The notes: generated from the letters alone by a model not told the origin. 64,000 nucleotides of DNA from Lepisosteus oculatus (GCF_040954835.1 NC_090698.1:21449501-21513500); one strand, 5' to 3'; shown: positions 48,601 through 61,020, counted from the first letter of the stretch. Made by a program: numbers and translations.

Positions 48601-51600
48601 CTGTGTGTTTTTATTCTGCTTCATTTAATTTGTGCAGCACTGGACTTTCTCTTTTAGTTTGAACTAGCCTCATTATTATGATTTAGCATATTGTGCTTAG
48701 ACTCAAATGGTAAATGTCTTAACTGTAGGCCTTAACCTCTGTTTCTAGCCATCTTGTTTGTGCGTTGAGACACTCATGAAGCTCCTTTTTTGAGAAGTTA
48801 CAGAATTCTGAGGCTTACCAAAGGAGTACAGCAACAGTCCAACATACAGCATCGATACACTCCAAGCCAAGCCAATAAGAATGAAAGCAGGGATCAAAAT
48901 TATTATTGCCTGAAAAGAAGCATTGAACACAGAAATTCATCACTGAATCATCAATATTTCTCAATGAGAAAAATGTCCTGGTACACAATCCCATGAACTC
49001 AATTATTTAACATATTACAGACATGGATCTAAAATAAAAACAATATTTATTCTGATTTTTCAACTAGCCTGGCATAACTATAACTGAATCTTCACAAGCT
49101 TATAAATGTTCTGGGTTTAAAGCCAAAACAGAGCTATTGCTTCGCCAGGGCCATTATAAAATGTAGATTTGCAGCTCAATTAGTCTTCATTCAGGAAAGC
49201 TGCTAGTCAAAATTGAATGGCTGGCCCTAGTATCTTGGTTACAGGAAAAAGGAATGGTATTTAGTCCGAGTACAGCAGGTTCCCAGATTTAAAAATATTA
49301 TTTGCTTAAAACAGGGAAAAATATGATACAGTTGTAGTAATTCACATAAAAAATTCTGAATCCAACTCATTACTACCACTTATTAAGCTATATAGTGATA
49401 TGAATCTGGGAAGAGGGGTACTTATGACCCACACTTTGGAATTGATTCAATTCATGATTCAAAGAGTACAGCCCCAAAACACTCTGCGAGCAAAGTCAAA
49501 TAACAGCTTACTTTATCCTGGAAATGGAAAAGGATGTTTCAGCCCAGACTGAAGCATCCCACAGTGTGGCAAGATATACTGATTCAACCCTAATGAGTTT
49601 TTTCATAAGTTAGGAATTCATGTCAAAAAAAGAGATCATGTCACAAAACAAGATTTCCTAAATTGCAGCGTTCAACTGGCTGAGTGCCACCCAGAGTAGG
49701 CTGAGACTAGTTGGTCTGCTGTGACGTGATGGCAGGGGCGGGTCAGGGGATTCTGTCCTCATTCTCCTGTGTGCGTTCATGGGGTTTGAAGTTTTGAGCC
49801 AAACCTTAAAATATTGTCTATACTTGTCACAATTATCTATACCCTACAACCCAAATAATTTGCGATTCTTTTTTTAGTAAAAGAACAAATGATTTCCAAT
49901 GACTTGTGAACAGAAATTTCTTTTACAACCCCCTCCCCCGGAAATATCTCCCTGAAATGAAAACCTTTTCACATCTCTATTATACAACTTGTTCCTTTCG
50001 ACAAGCATGTACTGTATCGTAAAAAAAACAATGGTTCTGGTTTACTCAATGCAATATGTTTTAATAACTGTCTCTTACAACTCTCTCCGCACTTTTTTTT
50101 TCTTTCATCACATCCTGCATGATCTGTATATTTACCATTCTGGTCGTTCTGATATGTTTCCCTGGTTTAATCCTCCGAGCATACCCTCCCTGAATTAACG
50201 CCATGGCAATGCCGACAAAGAAGAACATCTTCCCCTGCTGCATGCTGTAAGACAAGGACACTCCTCTGCCTTAACATGAAAGAACAGCATTTCTGTCAGC
50301 ATAGTGCCTACACTTTAAATACAAAGCAAAGATCCAGTGAGACAACGGTAATTATTTATGACTCAACAAGATTAGATATTAAATTTGATTTTTTTTTACC
50401 AGACTACAGAACTGCCTTGGTCAGGTTATAGCAAAGTAAAAGAAGACAATAACAAAACAAAAGCTGGCAAGACAGCTGTTGGTTTTCAATAGCTGCTAAG
50501 CCACCTGAAGCACCCAATACTTAATTTCCTTTCTAATGTTAGAATTCACAGCCCACTTGATTTAGAGATGTCTTAACCATGCACCATCCATAGTGTTATC
50601 AGTCTATGAGCCTCTAGATTTAAAGAGTTTCAAATAGACTAGAAAGGAAATTTATTAAAGGGATCTTAAATTATAAATCCTACTTCTTTAGATCTCTGCT
50701 AATAATAAGTCTAATAATTTTCCTTAATAAACCACCCATGTTATTAATTACCAGGACAGCTCAGACTGTAAGGAAATTAGGACCTTTGGTGCACAGCTGG
50801 ACACTTACATACCTAGTGAACTGAAAGCGCTGATGAGTCAGAAAGCTCAATGTGTACTCCAGTCCAGAGAAGAGAAACAAGTAGGAGAAGTAGACAAAGC
50901 CCAGGACTTTAAGGTTCTGTATACCTTAAAGGAAGAAAAACAGCACAGTAAAAGGAAAATTCCACTATTTATAAAGATAAGAGATTAACAAGGGGACTAG
51001 TGATACAAGATACACTGTATAATGTTCACTCTTTGTGAACAAAATGTTTTTATTTTTGACGTACCAGAATTCTCCTGCACAGAGAATATATTTAGAATGT
51101 TAAAAGACTTTTCTTTTATTTTATTTTTATTAAACAACTTTATTTCATGTTCCTTCTTGCACATTATATAGAAAAGCGTTTAGAAAAAAGAGGAGGTTCT
51201 TTGGGCTCATCTTGATTATTCGGTTTCTAATAGCTAATCAAAACAGATTTTTTTTCCCATTCTTTAAGGACCCAGAGTAATGCCGTCAGCAGGACCAGGT
51301 AATTTGTTCAGGAAACTCAAGCCTTTTGTGCAATGAAGTCCCTTTTACAATGGATACTCACTCTCTTTAGAAGGAGAGTCTTGTCTTCTTGTTACAGCAG
51401 TGAACTGAAACAAGGCAAGAGGGCTCAGCAGGTCAGTGGATTCCTGTATCCCTGAAGTCACTGAGGAGACCTGAAGAGAACAAATTGATCCCCATCAGTG
51501 GATTTCCCCTTTTGGGAATAAGACAAAAAATATTTAAGAAAATGGAAAAATACAGGCAGTAACATCTCCTGGTTTGTTGCTTTTTTTGGTTTGCTAAAGC

Positions 51601-54600
51601 ATACTTAAAATAATTGTACTAAGGTTTGCTTAGTTATCACAAAGAATCCCAAATATCTTTACATGTCGAAGGAGACCCATTATAGAAAACCAAAAAAGTG
51701 TTTCACTAAATGAATTAAGAGGGCACTTTAAGTAAACCAGATTAATCAGCCTCAGTTTAACATCTCATCCAAAGGATGGTACCTCCTACATCACATTGGG
51801 GCTTTGATTTAAAAGTTCCCACCAATAAATCCACTGACAACTCTTACAACAACAACCTGGTTTTCACTGGACTCGTATTCAAGTGCTAGTCTGAGATCTG
51901 ACAAAATCTCATCATCATGTTACTGTTCTGCTTTTCTTAAGCGTAGTTCACTGCTTTAAAGCCGTGAATACAATACTTGACACAATTCATTACCATTTTT
52001 TATCAAGTGCCAGCAGAAGATTCTAAAATGTGTCATGTACTGTAATCCGCAGATTCCTCAGGTAGAATTCAGCATGACTGTCTTACCCTGTTGTTCCTGG
52101 AAAGTGTCTCTGGAAGCATGACAAATATGAAGAGTAAATCAGTTGCAGAGAACAAGAGAGCCAGCACTGCAGGACCCTGGTAAAAGATCTCATCCTCTGT
52201 GGGTTTCAGGGCAAAATAGGCACCAATCATCGGACCAAAGGTAAAGCCCAGAGAGAAGGCAACACCAATCATAGCCTAAAACAGTGAAGAGCGATACATG
52301 TGAAAGTGTGAACCACAGATCTCTGGTTCTACAGAAATTCTAGGTGGGCAGACAGTTCTATTAATGCTGCATTTGTTCTGTCAATGGTCAATTATGTCCC
52401 CAAATAATCCCTTTCTAGAACTAGACATCAAGGAAAATTACATTGTCAGATAATAAAAAATACTGTAGCCAAAATTCTATACTTGTTTACAGTCCTGCTC
52501 CAACCTCAGGAGGCCATGACTTTTGAAGTCACCCTTAAATATGAAGTAAAACACTTTTGTTTTTTAAAGAAATTACTTAGTTCTGAAGTTCTTAGTGAAC
52601 TGAAGTTCTTCAAGTAATACAACATATAACTAAACATTCACTAAAATCCATTAAAGAAGATCTCCTTTTTGTTTAGAAAAAGGAGCTAGAATGAATTATA
52701 CAGGGCAGCTAAAATGAACCTAAAGTGAAATCTAAAATGAAAATGAAAATACAGCTGTCACAGACCCTCTCCTTAACCAAGGTGAATCCAAGGGTCTGCA
52801 CACAAAAACTGCAATGATCAAGATGTAAAGTCCAAAAGTATTTATCAAATGCTTTTTCAGGTCACAGACAACAAAAAGACAGCACTCAAACATCTCAAAA
52901 AACAAAAGCTTAATTGCACCCATGTGAGAATGTGAAATTCGCGTCCCTTCACCAACATTACAAAAAATTATAAACACCTACTGTGGCTATTTATAAAGAT
53001 TGGATGATAAATAGCAGCCTCTAGTGGCAAATCAGCTGTTACTACAGCCCCTTCTAAAACTGACTAGCCACACCAACCAAACACAAGAGTTCAATAAGTA
53101 GCAACATGCAGGGTAAAGTATTTTTGAGAAGCAGTATTGGCTCTCTTAGATATGGAGCTTAAAGAAAAATACTGGTCCCAGTAGTCATCACTGCATTTCC
53201 TACTGATTGAAGCACAACTTCAAACAGAATGTTCATCTCTATCAGAAGCTGGCTTGAAAAAATCTGGCAGAATTCCACCAGTAGCAGTAAACTGAAGCTG
53301 GTCAGTATTTACAAGCACTAAACTTCCCTGTTATCAGATTAAATTAAGCACAAGCCTTCTTAAACTATTTGCAAGCACAGACTAAAAATAACAGAGTAGA
53401 TAACATAAAAACAGAAGCTAACAGCTCCTAATCCATCCAATTTCCTACCATTCCTCGGTTGCGTGCTTTTGGGCAGGTCAAGTCCGCCACTATTGCTGTG
53501 CAGAGACTGACGTTGCCTTTGCATACGCCACCCACAACTCTGGACAGGAGAAAGACACTGAAGCTCCTGGACACTGCCCACAGTGCGTAGGAAGACATCA
53601 GCCCCACCTATGAACCAAGAGAACACAACTCTGTAGTGTAGAAGCACCTGGGGGTACCTGTTTTCAAAACATGTTGAAAGCAGGGTTACTGTCTAGATCA
53701 TATCTAATTATTCTCCAGCTTGTTAGGAAAGAAAGCCAGATCAAGCCAAGTAGGGGATGATATGAAAAATCATCACATCTTCATATTCTGACAAAATCTG
53801 TTTCACACGAGTATGAGATGCATGAATACATTGTAATGTCTTAGGCATAAGCAACCTAAGCACTTCAGATCCACATTGTATCTTTAATTCAAGCAGTATT
53901 TCACTGTTACTTAAAAAGCCCTGTTGCTGTTAATTACACAGCTGTTTCAACAAGCAGTTGCAATGCAATGAAAATAGCATAGTTAACAATCCAAATTAAA
54001 ACGTACAACATTCAATTATGAACTACTGCCACAATTAATGCACATTTAATCTGGCAAAGTGTTATGCCATACTCTAACCCTGAGCTGAGTGAGCACAGGT
54101 AGATGCTGTTCTTCACCACTACTGTTTTTTGCTCATTGAGGATCATGGTGATTCCTACAAAGAATTTGTATGGACTGACTTGCAACTGATTGATATTCAA
54201 AGTGCTTCAGAAAGAACGTTTGCATCTTGGATTTGGCCAATTAAAAAAAAGTGGTAATGAGGCTGAGGTGTTCATAGGGGTGACACAGAATTGTGCCATG
54301 CATGTTTGGTTTCAAGGACATCTTTTTGGTGACTGTTCTTGTGTTGGTGAGGCAAACCCTTCTATTTTCAGGTGCATGCACAGAGTGAATCTTTGAGACT
54401 TTTTTTAAAATAATTAAAAGCAAATTTACACTTTTAGAGACCAAAAAAGGGTAAAATTTAAGACTGTACTACGGAAAAGGGAAAGCCCATCCAAGTTTTA
54501 TTATTTATCACCTGTACTTTGAATAATTTCTGTTTGTTTAAATCTTTTGAACAGGTTTTTTAGCCCTAAACTAAAATTCCTGTTATAGAACCATCTGCAT

Positions 54601-57600
54601 GAATAACGGGAAACACTAAGTAACAGTTAAGAGACACAGTACATGGCCAACTGAGGCAACAACGTATCACTGAGGGACATTCCTCTCCTCCAATCGGCAC
54701 CTAACTTCCAGTATAGGGCTGATGTGTTGAAAGACAAAAGACTTATAGTTGGCAGAGGGATCTGCCTACGCTTCCCCTGTGTACAGCCACTAGGTTAGTA
54801 GCTGAGAGCTGAGATGTGATGAACAATTGGCTGAGTTTATCCAGAGCTACTTGGACGGGGCACTTGTGAAGCTTGTAGCTTCATCAGCTCTCAGCTAAAC
54901 ATTAAGACATCCCAGAGATTGCAGGCATCTAGTGTACTGTAGATTAGAAGATTGTTGAAGGATACTCTGTGTATATGATTGTGAGGCTTGTAGCTGTAAG
55001 CCAAGATGTGAGAAACAATTTGGAAAAGCTGACTGGATGTGTATAACAAAACTACCTGACAATTCTAAATTAAAAATAAAAATGGCAGAAAGTAGACCCC
55101 GGCCTGCCTAGTAATATCTAACTTTCCATTTTGCCTGCAAGCATCCGGGAGGCTTCAGGGATCACTGGGTCGTTTGAGCATTTATAAGATCACTTTAAAT
55201 AAAATCTACAAGCCATTTGATTCGGGGTTCTATGCATTGTACTCAAAGTACAGTACAGAAACTGCTCTTATATAAAGTTAATAATGATCTGCTAATAACT
55301 GCTGAATGTTTTGTACCCATTCTTGCTGAACCTTGTTGCTGTCTTTTCTATTGCTGACCACCTTGCTAACAGATTAGAAAGGGTTGTTGGTATTACTGGA
55401 ACTGCTTTGCTGTTAGCTGTGGTTTCAATGTTATCTAACTAACAGAAAACAAGTTGCTCACATCAGTTCAACACAGTTGATCACATCCACATCCACAAGG
55501 TCCTTGGTCAAAATCCTTTTAGTATCTACTGTATATCTATATGCTATCATTATATCAGATTATTTGTAATCTGATATAATTTAATCCTATATTAATCACA
55601 AGCAAACTTGTGTTCCCACTAAACCTGATGTTAATTAAACACTAGCCTTTAGCACTGTTTAGATGATGATGTAACATGGATTCAACAAAAACAATCAGAC
55701 CTCTGTCAAGACCAAAGTTACTGCAATAAGTGACTGATCCTTATCAACTCACCAAATGTGTCATCTGTAGTTTGATTATTGACTGCCCTGCTAACAGTTC
55801 AAGTAGTTATCTTGGGGTCATGTTTGACCCAAGCCCCCTACCGTTAAAAGCATCATCAGTGGTCTCCTTCCATAGTAGTCTGAGGCAGCACCCGTGAGAG
55901 GGGAAGACAGGAACTGCAGCAGGGAGAAGAGGGAGCCAATGAGACCTGATGTGAAGAGCAAAAGAACTGGGCTAAAATCCACAGACCTGAAACCTCACAA
56001 ACCATTGCACATAAAAAGGCTTTTGAAGAGACTTTTCCTGGCATTTAACTGAGAAATCTGTGGAAAGATGCAAATTGGCACCACAGCAAGCAGAAACATC
56101 CACCAGTGAACCAACTTTCCACTGAAACACTTGTCCACTTTACATCCTCTTATCACAGCTTTGAGTTATGCATTTTCTTAATTTGCCAAAAAAAATATTG
56201 TTCATTTCAAATCAAACAAATCACTCATTAAAATGACTGTTCTAATGTTCTGAGGATGGTTTTTCTGTGAAAAAATCTATTTTGATTTTTGAGTCTGTTT
56301 GCCATTTATCACTAGGATGATGCAATGCAAATTGAGAAGAAGAGATATACTATATCTATGAAACAGTGGCCTGCCTCAATAACACAAGTACATCTGCAAT
56401 GATAACAGATTCTTGCAACACTGGGGAATGAGGAATTACAGTAATTACATAAACTCTACCGACTAGGATGTCTTCTTTTCAGCACTCAGAAGTGGTCTTT
56501 CGAGTGCTTGTTAAGAGCAACAGTATTCTTATTTCTAAGCTTTGCAATGTATTCCACAGATCTGCCTTAAGTCCTAGTCTTCATGGTCATTCTCTCTTCT
56601 GTCTGTTCGTCAAAAATGACCAACCTATTATTCTGTTCAGTCAGAAATAAGGGAGCCAACTCTTAGTGGAGGAGAGTGTGTGAGGCTCTGTTTGCTGAAG
56701 TTCTTGGAATAATGTGCTTGGAGCATGGTATACCTTTAAACAACGTGCAGTGCAGAAACAGGTAAACAAAAGACTGGCAGCACCTGCGTGGCACAGAAGT
56801 TAGTCAAGACTCTTCTCTGAATAAATGAAGGGTTATAATACCTATATTATTTAGGTTTTAAAAATGACACAAATTTCAATGAACATGAGCTTCTTTTAAG
56901 TAGGCAGGTGACACCAATGAGCACTTCTGATTTTTCTATTTTCATAACCATTTAAAGCACTACTATGGAAGGAGACCACTGAACTGATCTTTTTTCCCAG
57001 TGTTTCCTCATGGCTGGAGGGCAGGCCAGGTTAAGGACCTCTGTCTCTCTCACCTCCTTCCAACTTACCTCCAAACAGAACACCATTGTATTTCCTTTCC
57101 ACTGGAACCCCAATGCTTGCCCCAAAGAAGTCCACAATGCTCTGTAGAGACTGATACATCCCATCCTGTTGAAACAAACAACTAGTTTAATTTCCATCGC
57201 AAATCTATTTTTTATTTTCAGAACAGTATAAAAAAGATTATTTTTTGTTTATTTAACAAAAACTAAAAGATTCAAAACTTTGTTTGATTTTTTGATTCAT
57301 GGGAAAATATTTGTTCTTGTCCACTTATTATCACAAAGCAGCTTATTCCCTGTAAGGGTCATGGCAACCTTAAGACTGTCCTGGAATCACAGGTCTCAAG
57401 ACAGGACTGGATGGGACACTAGTGAGCCCAGGACACACACAAGCACATATGGACAAGCACTTTTCATAGTGTCCATTTATTCACCAGAACTTGACGAGGG
57501 TGGGTACAATCCATCATTCGTGTTACCAGGTGGTGGCTGGGGCATCAACACTGGGTCTCTAGGAATGTTACACAGGGAAACAGTGCAGGATATAGGTGCA

Positions 57601-58584
57601 AGAGATAAAGCATGCCAGCCAATTGCCTCATGTAACAAACTCATTATGTTAATCTTCTGAAAATACTTGTAGGCATGCAGGGACACCAAAGGCTTTCTCA
57701 AGCTCATACAAATATGGCGACAAAGAATTCGGGGTTTCACACACCAGATAGCCAGCTGACCTATCTGACATTTCACCACGGGTTACCATGTGCATCTTCA
57801 GCAAAACAAAGGACCGACTGTTCCTGCACAACAGTCAAGCTCCTTCAAAGCCAACTGTCTTTCATCTCTCTGTCTTCAAAACATACTTTGACACTTAAGC
57901 ATGTAAAAAATGACAGCCTAAAAATGTTATTAAAAGTGGTTTTCTTATTATCCTTTCTTAACTTATGTCCATTGGAGATTAAAAAATGTTTTTTTATTTT
58001 TATAAAGCAACTGTTTATATTAAGGTTTGACAACATTTTAAGTTGCAGTTGTTTTAGAAACTCAGGAACATGACTGGGCATTTCGGAAGGGGAGTAAGCA
58101 ACACTTATGTAATGGAAAATTTGCTTTTAGTAAAAGTATAGCCTAATATTTTGAATGCCTTTTTACATGAAAGCACTCTTTTAAAACAAAACAGAAAAAT
58201 AAGAAATGGAACAATGAAAGTTATCTGCTGTAATTTAACTTAAGAAACCTGAAGAAAGCCATTGACCGTCTCTATCAACGAGTTTGTTTTTAGGAATCCC
58301 TCATTTCAAATATCTGTGCATTAATGTCAAAACAACCCCATTAACTCAGGATTACCCAGGCTCAGCAGAAAGCTGCACCTTGAAAGTGTTGTGCTTACCT
58401 CGGTCTGACTGTAGTGGTCCAGAATTGAAGGGAGAAGTGGTAATATCAGAGTGAACCCCAAAAGATCCAACAGGAGAGCTAGAAAAACCACAGTAATGAC
58501 CCGTGAAGAGTCACTTTCTGCTTTAGTGTTGGTTTTTTCAGGGTTTGCCATCGTGTTGCCTCCTGCCTGTTTTCTTTCACTCAT
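45516..58584 (-). CDS. mfsd10: MFSD10, major facilitator superfamily domain-containing 10 (complete, 12 coding exons, 465 aa)
   Basis: A 12-helix MFS membrane transporter (human TETRAN, implicated in organic anion efflux). Join on the minus strand: 58584-58399, 57165-57069, 55945-55842, 53607-53449, 52275-52087, 51470-51362, 50924-50813, 50244-50136, 48909-48819, 47359-47312, 46072-45983, 45619-45516. All introns are GT/AG and the frame is continuous for 465 aa (human 455 from memory). MFS motif A is GAASDYYGRR at residues 113-122. A motif C-like GFTFGPMIGA lies at 192-201. Both halves are hydrophobic and helix-rich. MSERKQ at 58584 is the first ATG after an acceptor at 58604; a second in-frame Met (MANPEK) follows 11 codons later. 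Convergent with add1, divergent from nop14. A possible ATTAAA poly(A) signal lies at 45345-45340. Confidence 0.95.
45983..46072 (-). CDS. mfsd10: mfsd10 coding exon 11 (residues 402-431)
   Basis: Encodes GSASQKGTVMGILRSLGAL and ARVLGPIVASS, matching human GSPGQKGTVMGTLRSLGALARAAGP. Acceptor gtctccag, donor gtaagt. Confidence 0.94.
47312..47359 (-). CDS. mfsd10: mfsd10 coding exon 10 (48 bp, residues 386-401)
   Basis: A very short exon between tttgattgcag and gtaagt. Encodes AAAVVVPCLSTLVSAY, matching human AAAVVVPCLSSVVAGY. It is too short to be found without the family alignment. Confidence 0.92.
48819..48909 (-). CDS. mfsd10: mfsd10 coding exon 9 (residues 356-385)
   Basis: Encodes the two-helix stretch AIIILIPAFILIGLAWSVSM and LYVGLLLYSF, matching human LLLLVPAFLLIGWG...GLGLLLYSF. 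Ends in phase 1 before gtaagc. Confidence 0.93.
50136..50244 (-). CDS. mfsd10: mfsd10 coding exon 8 (residues 319-355)
   Basis: Encodes MQQGKMFFFVGIAMALIQ and GGYARRIKPGKHI. The acceptor is tccttgtcttacag, just before CATG; this choice restores serine at the junction and matches human FSSLQQGKMFF. Donor gtaaat. Confidence 0.93.
50813..50924 (-). CDS. mfsd10: mfsd10 coding exon 7 (residues 282-318)
   Basis: Encodes VLGFVYFSYLFLFSGLEYT and LSFLTHQRFQFT, close to human LVYFLYLFLFSGLEYTLSFL. Phase 1 in, phase 2 out (donor gtatgt). Confidence 0.94.
51362..51470 (-). CDS. mfsd10: mfsd10 coding exon 6 (residues 246-281)
   Basis: The central cytoplasmic loop: VSSVTSGIQES, DLLSPLALFQFTAVTR and QDSPSKE. 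DLLSPLALxxFxAV matches human. Ends in phase 1 before gtgagt. Confidence 0.9.
52087..52275 (-). CDS. mfsd10: mfsd10 coding exon 5 (residues 183-245)
   Basis: Encodes AMIGVAFSLGFTFGPMIGAY and ALLFSATDLLFIFVMLPETL. The loop after GPMIGA (FALKPTEDEIFYQG) is longer than I recall in human. Acceptor tgttttag, donor gtaaga, phase 0. Confidence 0.94.
53449..53607 (-). CDS. mfsd10: mfsd10 coding exon 4 (residues 130-182)
   Basis: Encodes VGLMSSYALWAVSRSFSVF, SRVVGGVCKGNVSL and TAIVADLTCPKARNRGM. GGxxKGNVSL and IVADL match human MFSD10. Acceptor gttcatag, donor gtagga. Confidence 0.94.
53608..55841 (-). other. mfsd10 intron between exons 3 and 4
   Basis: 2.2 kb, non-coding. Holds a 14-bp inverted repeat (54799-54812 and 54884-54897) and a perfect 14-bp hairpin (55549-55580). 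Confidence 0.75.
55549..55580. repeat. Perfect 14-bp hairpin
   Basis: ATTATATCAGATTA and its exact complement TAATCTGATATAAT are separated by tttg. It lies in an mfsd10 intron; function unknown. Confidence 0.75.
55842..55945 (-). CDS. mfsd10: mfsd10 coding exon 3 (residues 95-129)
   Basis: Encodes GLIGSLFSLLQFLSSPLTG and GAASDYYGRRPLMMLLT, i.e. helix 2 and the motif A loop. Acceptor acatcag, donor gtaggg. Confidence 0.94.
57069..57165 (-). CDS. mfsd10: mfsd10 coding exon 2 (residues 63-94)
   Basis: Between tttcaacag and gtaagt. Encodes DGMYQSLQSIVDFFGASIG and VPVERKYNGVLFG, matching human WFATAIGMPVEKRYNSVLFGG. Ends in phase 1. Confidence 0.94.
57320..57640 (+). repeat. Degenerate fish SINE-like repeat
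   Basis: Phrases such as gcttattccctgtaagggtc, gacaggactggatgggacac and gagcccaggacacacac resemble the widespread fish repeat body with a ggatgggacgccagtcc core. No intact tRNA-like head. The match is from memory and the limits are approximate. Confidence 0.45.
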
Positions 58585-58603
58585 ACTTCTCAAGATGAAC
58601 TTC
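58399..58603 (-). CDS. mfsd10: mfsd10 first coding exon (residues 1-62)
   Basis: The acceptor is ttgttgttatag; 58603-58585 is 5' UTR and the ATG is at 58584. The exon has a hydrophilic N-terminus, then the first helix RVITVVFLALLLDLLGFTL, ending DHYSQTE in phase 0 before gtaagc. Confidence 0.94.
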
Positions 58604-60857
58604 CTATAACAACAAGAAAACAGAGACAGCACAAAAACTATAAGCAGTGAAAACTTAAATTTACTTTGCAGAGACATCCTTACTGCCTAGCTTGCATGCA
58701 TATCATGACTTATAGGATTATAATACCAAACAAGATGCACTGCTTTCTAACCAACAATAAAATAATTGTAACTGTAATACCTTAAACAAACGTGCCACAA
58801 ATATCAGTTAAATAAAAACAAACTGTTCCTCTTTTACGCCTGTGGTGAAATCTACTTTGGCTATAAATGATTGTGTCATATTTCCTCGAAAAGGCTGAAG
58901 CGATTCCCTCAAAAACCAAAGGTGAAACATTGTCTTAGAGGTCGGAGATGCATAATTACGCAATATACTGTAAGAACAAGGAAAGAAATACTTCTTAGCT
59001 ATTCATTAACAGTGAATTAAACAATGATGTACATTGACATTGCATCTTTGCAGACTTGAAAAAACAAGTTGTTTAATTTCAGATTGAAGATTATCACTTA
59101 ATAAGTTTACACTTACTGTAGAACATAATTCTAAATTAACTACTGTATACTGTACCAGCTACAGTACATGTGACAATGAAATAATTTTTAAATGTATTTG
59201 TTTCAAACTCTTCTTAGCCAAAGTTTCAAACAAGTTTTGCAGTTACTGCCTTCTTCTGCTTAAAATTATCAGGAGCAAAACACTGACACTACTTAATTAA
59301 AAAATCCAGCTGTACACATTTTGACTGAATGCAGTGCAAAATATTTGTTAAAAGTTACAGGATTAAAAAGAAGCAGCATGAGAATCAAAGATGCACCATA
59401 AAAACATGCTTTAAAAAGTACTCTATAACTAGAATGACTATGATAAAGGAAAAATAAAAAAACAAATGCTTGCCAGTAAGAACACTCTTACAAGTCAATA
59501 TTACCTGAAACACATTATTTCCTTGAATTTACTTCCTGGAGTAATGACAGGAAAACAGGCAAGATAAAAGTGTGCTGAATATTATCCTTATTCTTAGCCT
59601 TCCTTATCCTACTTATTGAGCTTGGAGCCTCTGAAGGTAACAACTGGCAGGTGAACAGTACAGAACAGAGGATCAAAGCTATTCACCAAACATCAGAGCC
59701 TGAACAAAAATGACAAGCATGCCACAGATAAAGCTGTGGCATTACTGGGGATGAATTTGAATTTTATTTGCTTTCCAACTATTCTTGTTGGTGTAATACA
59801 TTGACAATAAACAAATCCACTTGGTATCTCACCACATCATCATTATTTGAAATAACAGCTAAAAATGCAGTGACATCAGGCATGATTGTAAATACTTTTG
59901 AGTGATATTCTGAGCTGTGAAAAATAGTAGGTATCACCGTGCTTTGTCTGCTAGGAACCTGGCAATTATATTACCACCAGAATTTTATTTGACCCAACTG
60001 GAAATTTCAGAATGAACTAAAGCATTTCCTTGTGCAGCATAAAACCATTTAGTACAATACTTTTGTGTCCAGTATTTTTGACCAAATAAAAGTGTGGATG
60101 CATTGCAGCAGACCTCAGTATGTTTTTTTTTAATTTTGTCCCACAAACGGTTTTGAAAACTTATGGTTTAAAACATATTCTTATCTACATACAAAAGCAT
60201 TCACTTTTAGGACACAAATTAAATGTTTTCCGAAAGCCAAGGAGGAAAAAATGGTGTGTTGCTGTAGCAAAACAAATCGGACTTGTTGATCCATCTAGGA
60301 CCTGTATCTTGAACTCTGAAGTCTGAAGAGATCAAAGACGAGTCACAAAAAAACAATCCTGTAAACGCTGAAAATAATTTATAAAATAGTGTTCCAATGA
60401 ATAAAACGTGTAGGTTTAAACCCACCCATGACTTTTAATGGCTACTTCTGAATTATATTACCACTTTTTCAATATTTTTAAAATAATGTAAGAAAGTAAA
60501 AACAGACCAAATTCATTAAGTCACAGTGACTTAATAAATGCTATCTCGTGAAGTGTACAATTAGTACGTGCATGTTAACATAATATATTCCATATACAAA
60601 ATATTTTATTAAAGCTTAGTGCGACGTCAAGCCATCTCATCTCTACAAAAAGACTTCAAGCTAAGATGATGGTTCAATTCATTTCGCAGTGCTGTACTGT
60701 CATTAGGTACATTCTAGACATATACGCTTAGTTTTATTTCTTTTCTAACGCAGGACGGCACTGATGCTCTACAAGGTTGAACGTGTAATAAAAATATTAA
60801 GCGCATAAATATAAACATGCTCGAGAAAAACTTTTTCCAAACTAATATTGTTATTAC
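58604..60857 (-). other. mfsd10 5' UTR intron (inferred)
   Basis: Bounded by the clear acceptor at 58604 and a candidate donor (gtaata) at 60857-60852 on the minus strand. No gene is seen in this AT-rich stretch. An apparent signal-peptide-like leader upstream of MSERKQ (58677-58604) is intronic. Confidence 0.5.
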
Positions 60858-61000
60858 CTTTCTTCCAAACTGACTACAGGTATGCGACATGAAGGCTCCG
60901 AGCAGCATTAACATTTAAATCAAGTTACAATTGTACATCACAGACTTGAGTCTTGCAAGGACCAGGAAGCGGTTTCAGATTTCACTTGCAATGACACAAA
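60858..61000 (-). other. mfsd10: Probable mfsd10 non-coding first exon
   Basis: A donor-like AAAG/gtaata occurs at 60858. CpG density rises between 60,890 and 61,020, unlike the flanks, as expected for a start region. The transcription start is unknown. Confidence 0.35.
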
Positions 61001-61020
61001 TGCGACGCATGCGTTGAAAA
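60960..61020 (-). promoter_or_regulatory. Promoter-like CpG patch upstream of mfsd10
   Basis: Contains the 10-bp palindrome ACGCATGCGT (61005-61014), which includes the NRF1 half-site GCATGCG, and an ETS-like AGGAAGCGG (60964-60972). No TATA box at a fitting place. Inferred from position and motifs only. Confidence 0.35.

Larger units (their letters stand above)
45620..53448 (-). other. mfsd10 introns between exons 4 and 12
   Basis: The introns are 45620-45982, 46073-47311, 47360-48818, 48910-50135, 50245-50812, 50925-51361, 51471-52086 and 52276-53448. A degenerate fish-repeat-like patch lies near 46340-46480 (catccagccatttactgat, ggtttcctcaacactgctg). No other gene seen. Confidence 0.75.
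55946..58398 (-). other. mfsd10 introns between exons 1 and 3
   Basis: The introns are 55946-57068 and 57166-58398. The second contains an old SINE-like repeat around 57320-57640. No other coding sequence seen. Confidence 0.75.

Noticed and set aside
58604..58677. Signal-peptide-like leader MSLQSKFKFSLLIVF upstream of mfsd10 MSERKQ
   Set aside because: A clear acceptor (ttgttgttatag) lies between it and MSERKQ, and human MFSD10 has no such leader; the stretch is intronic.
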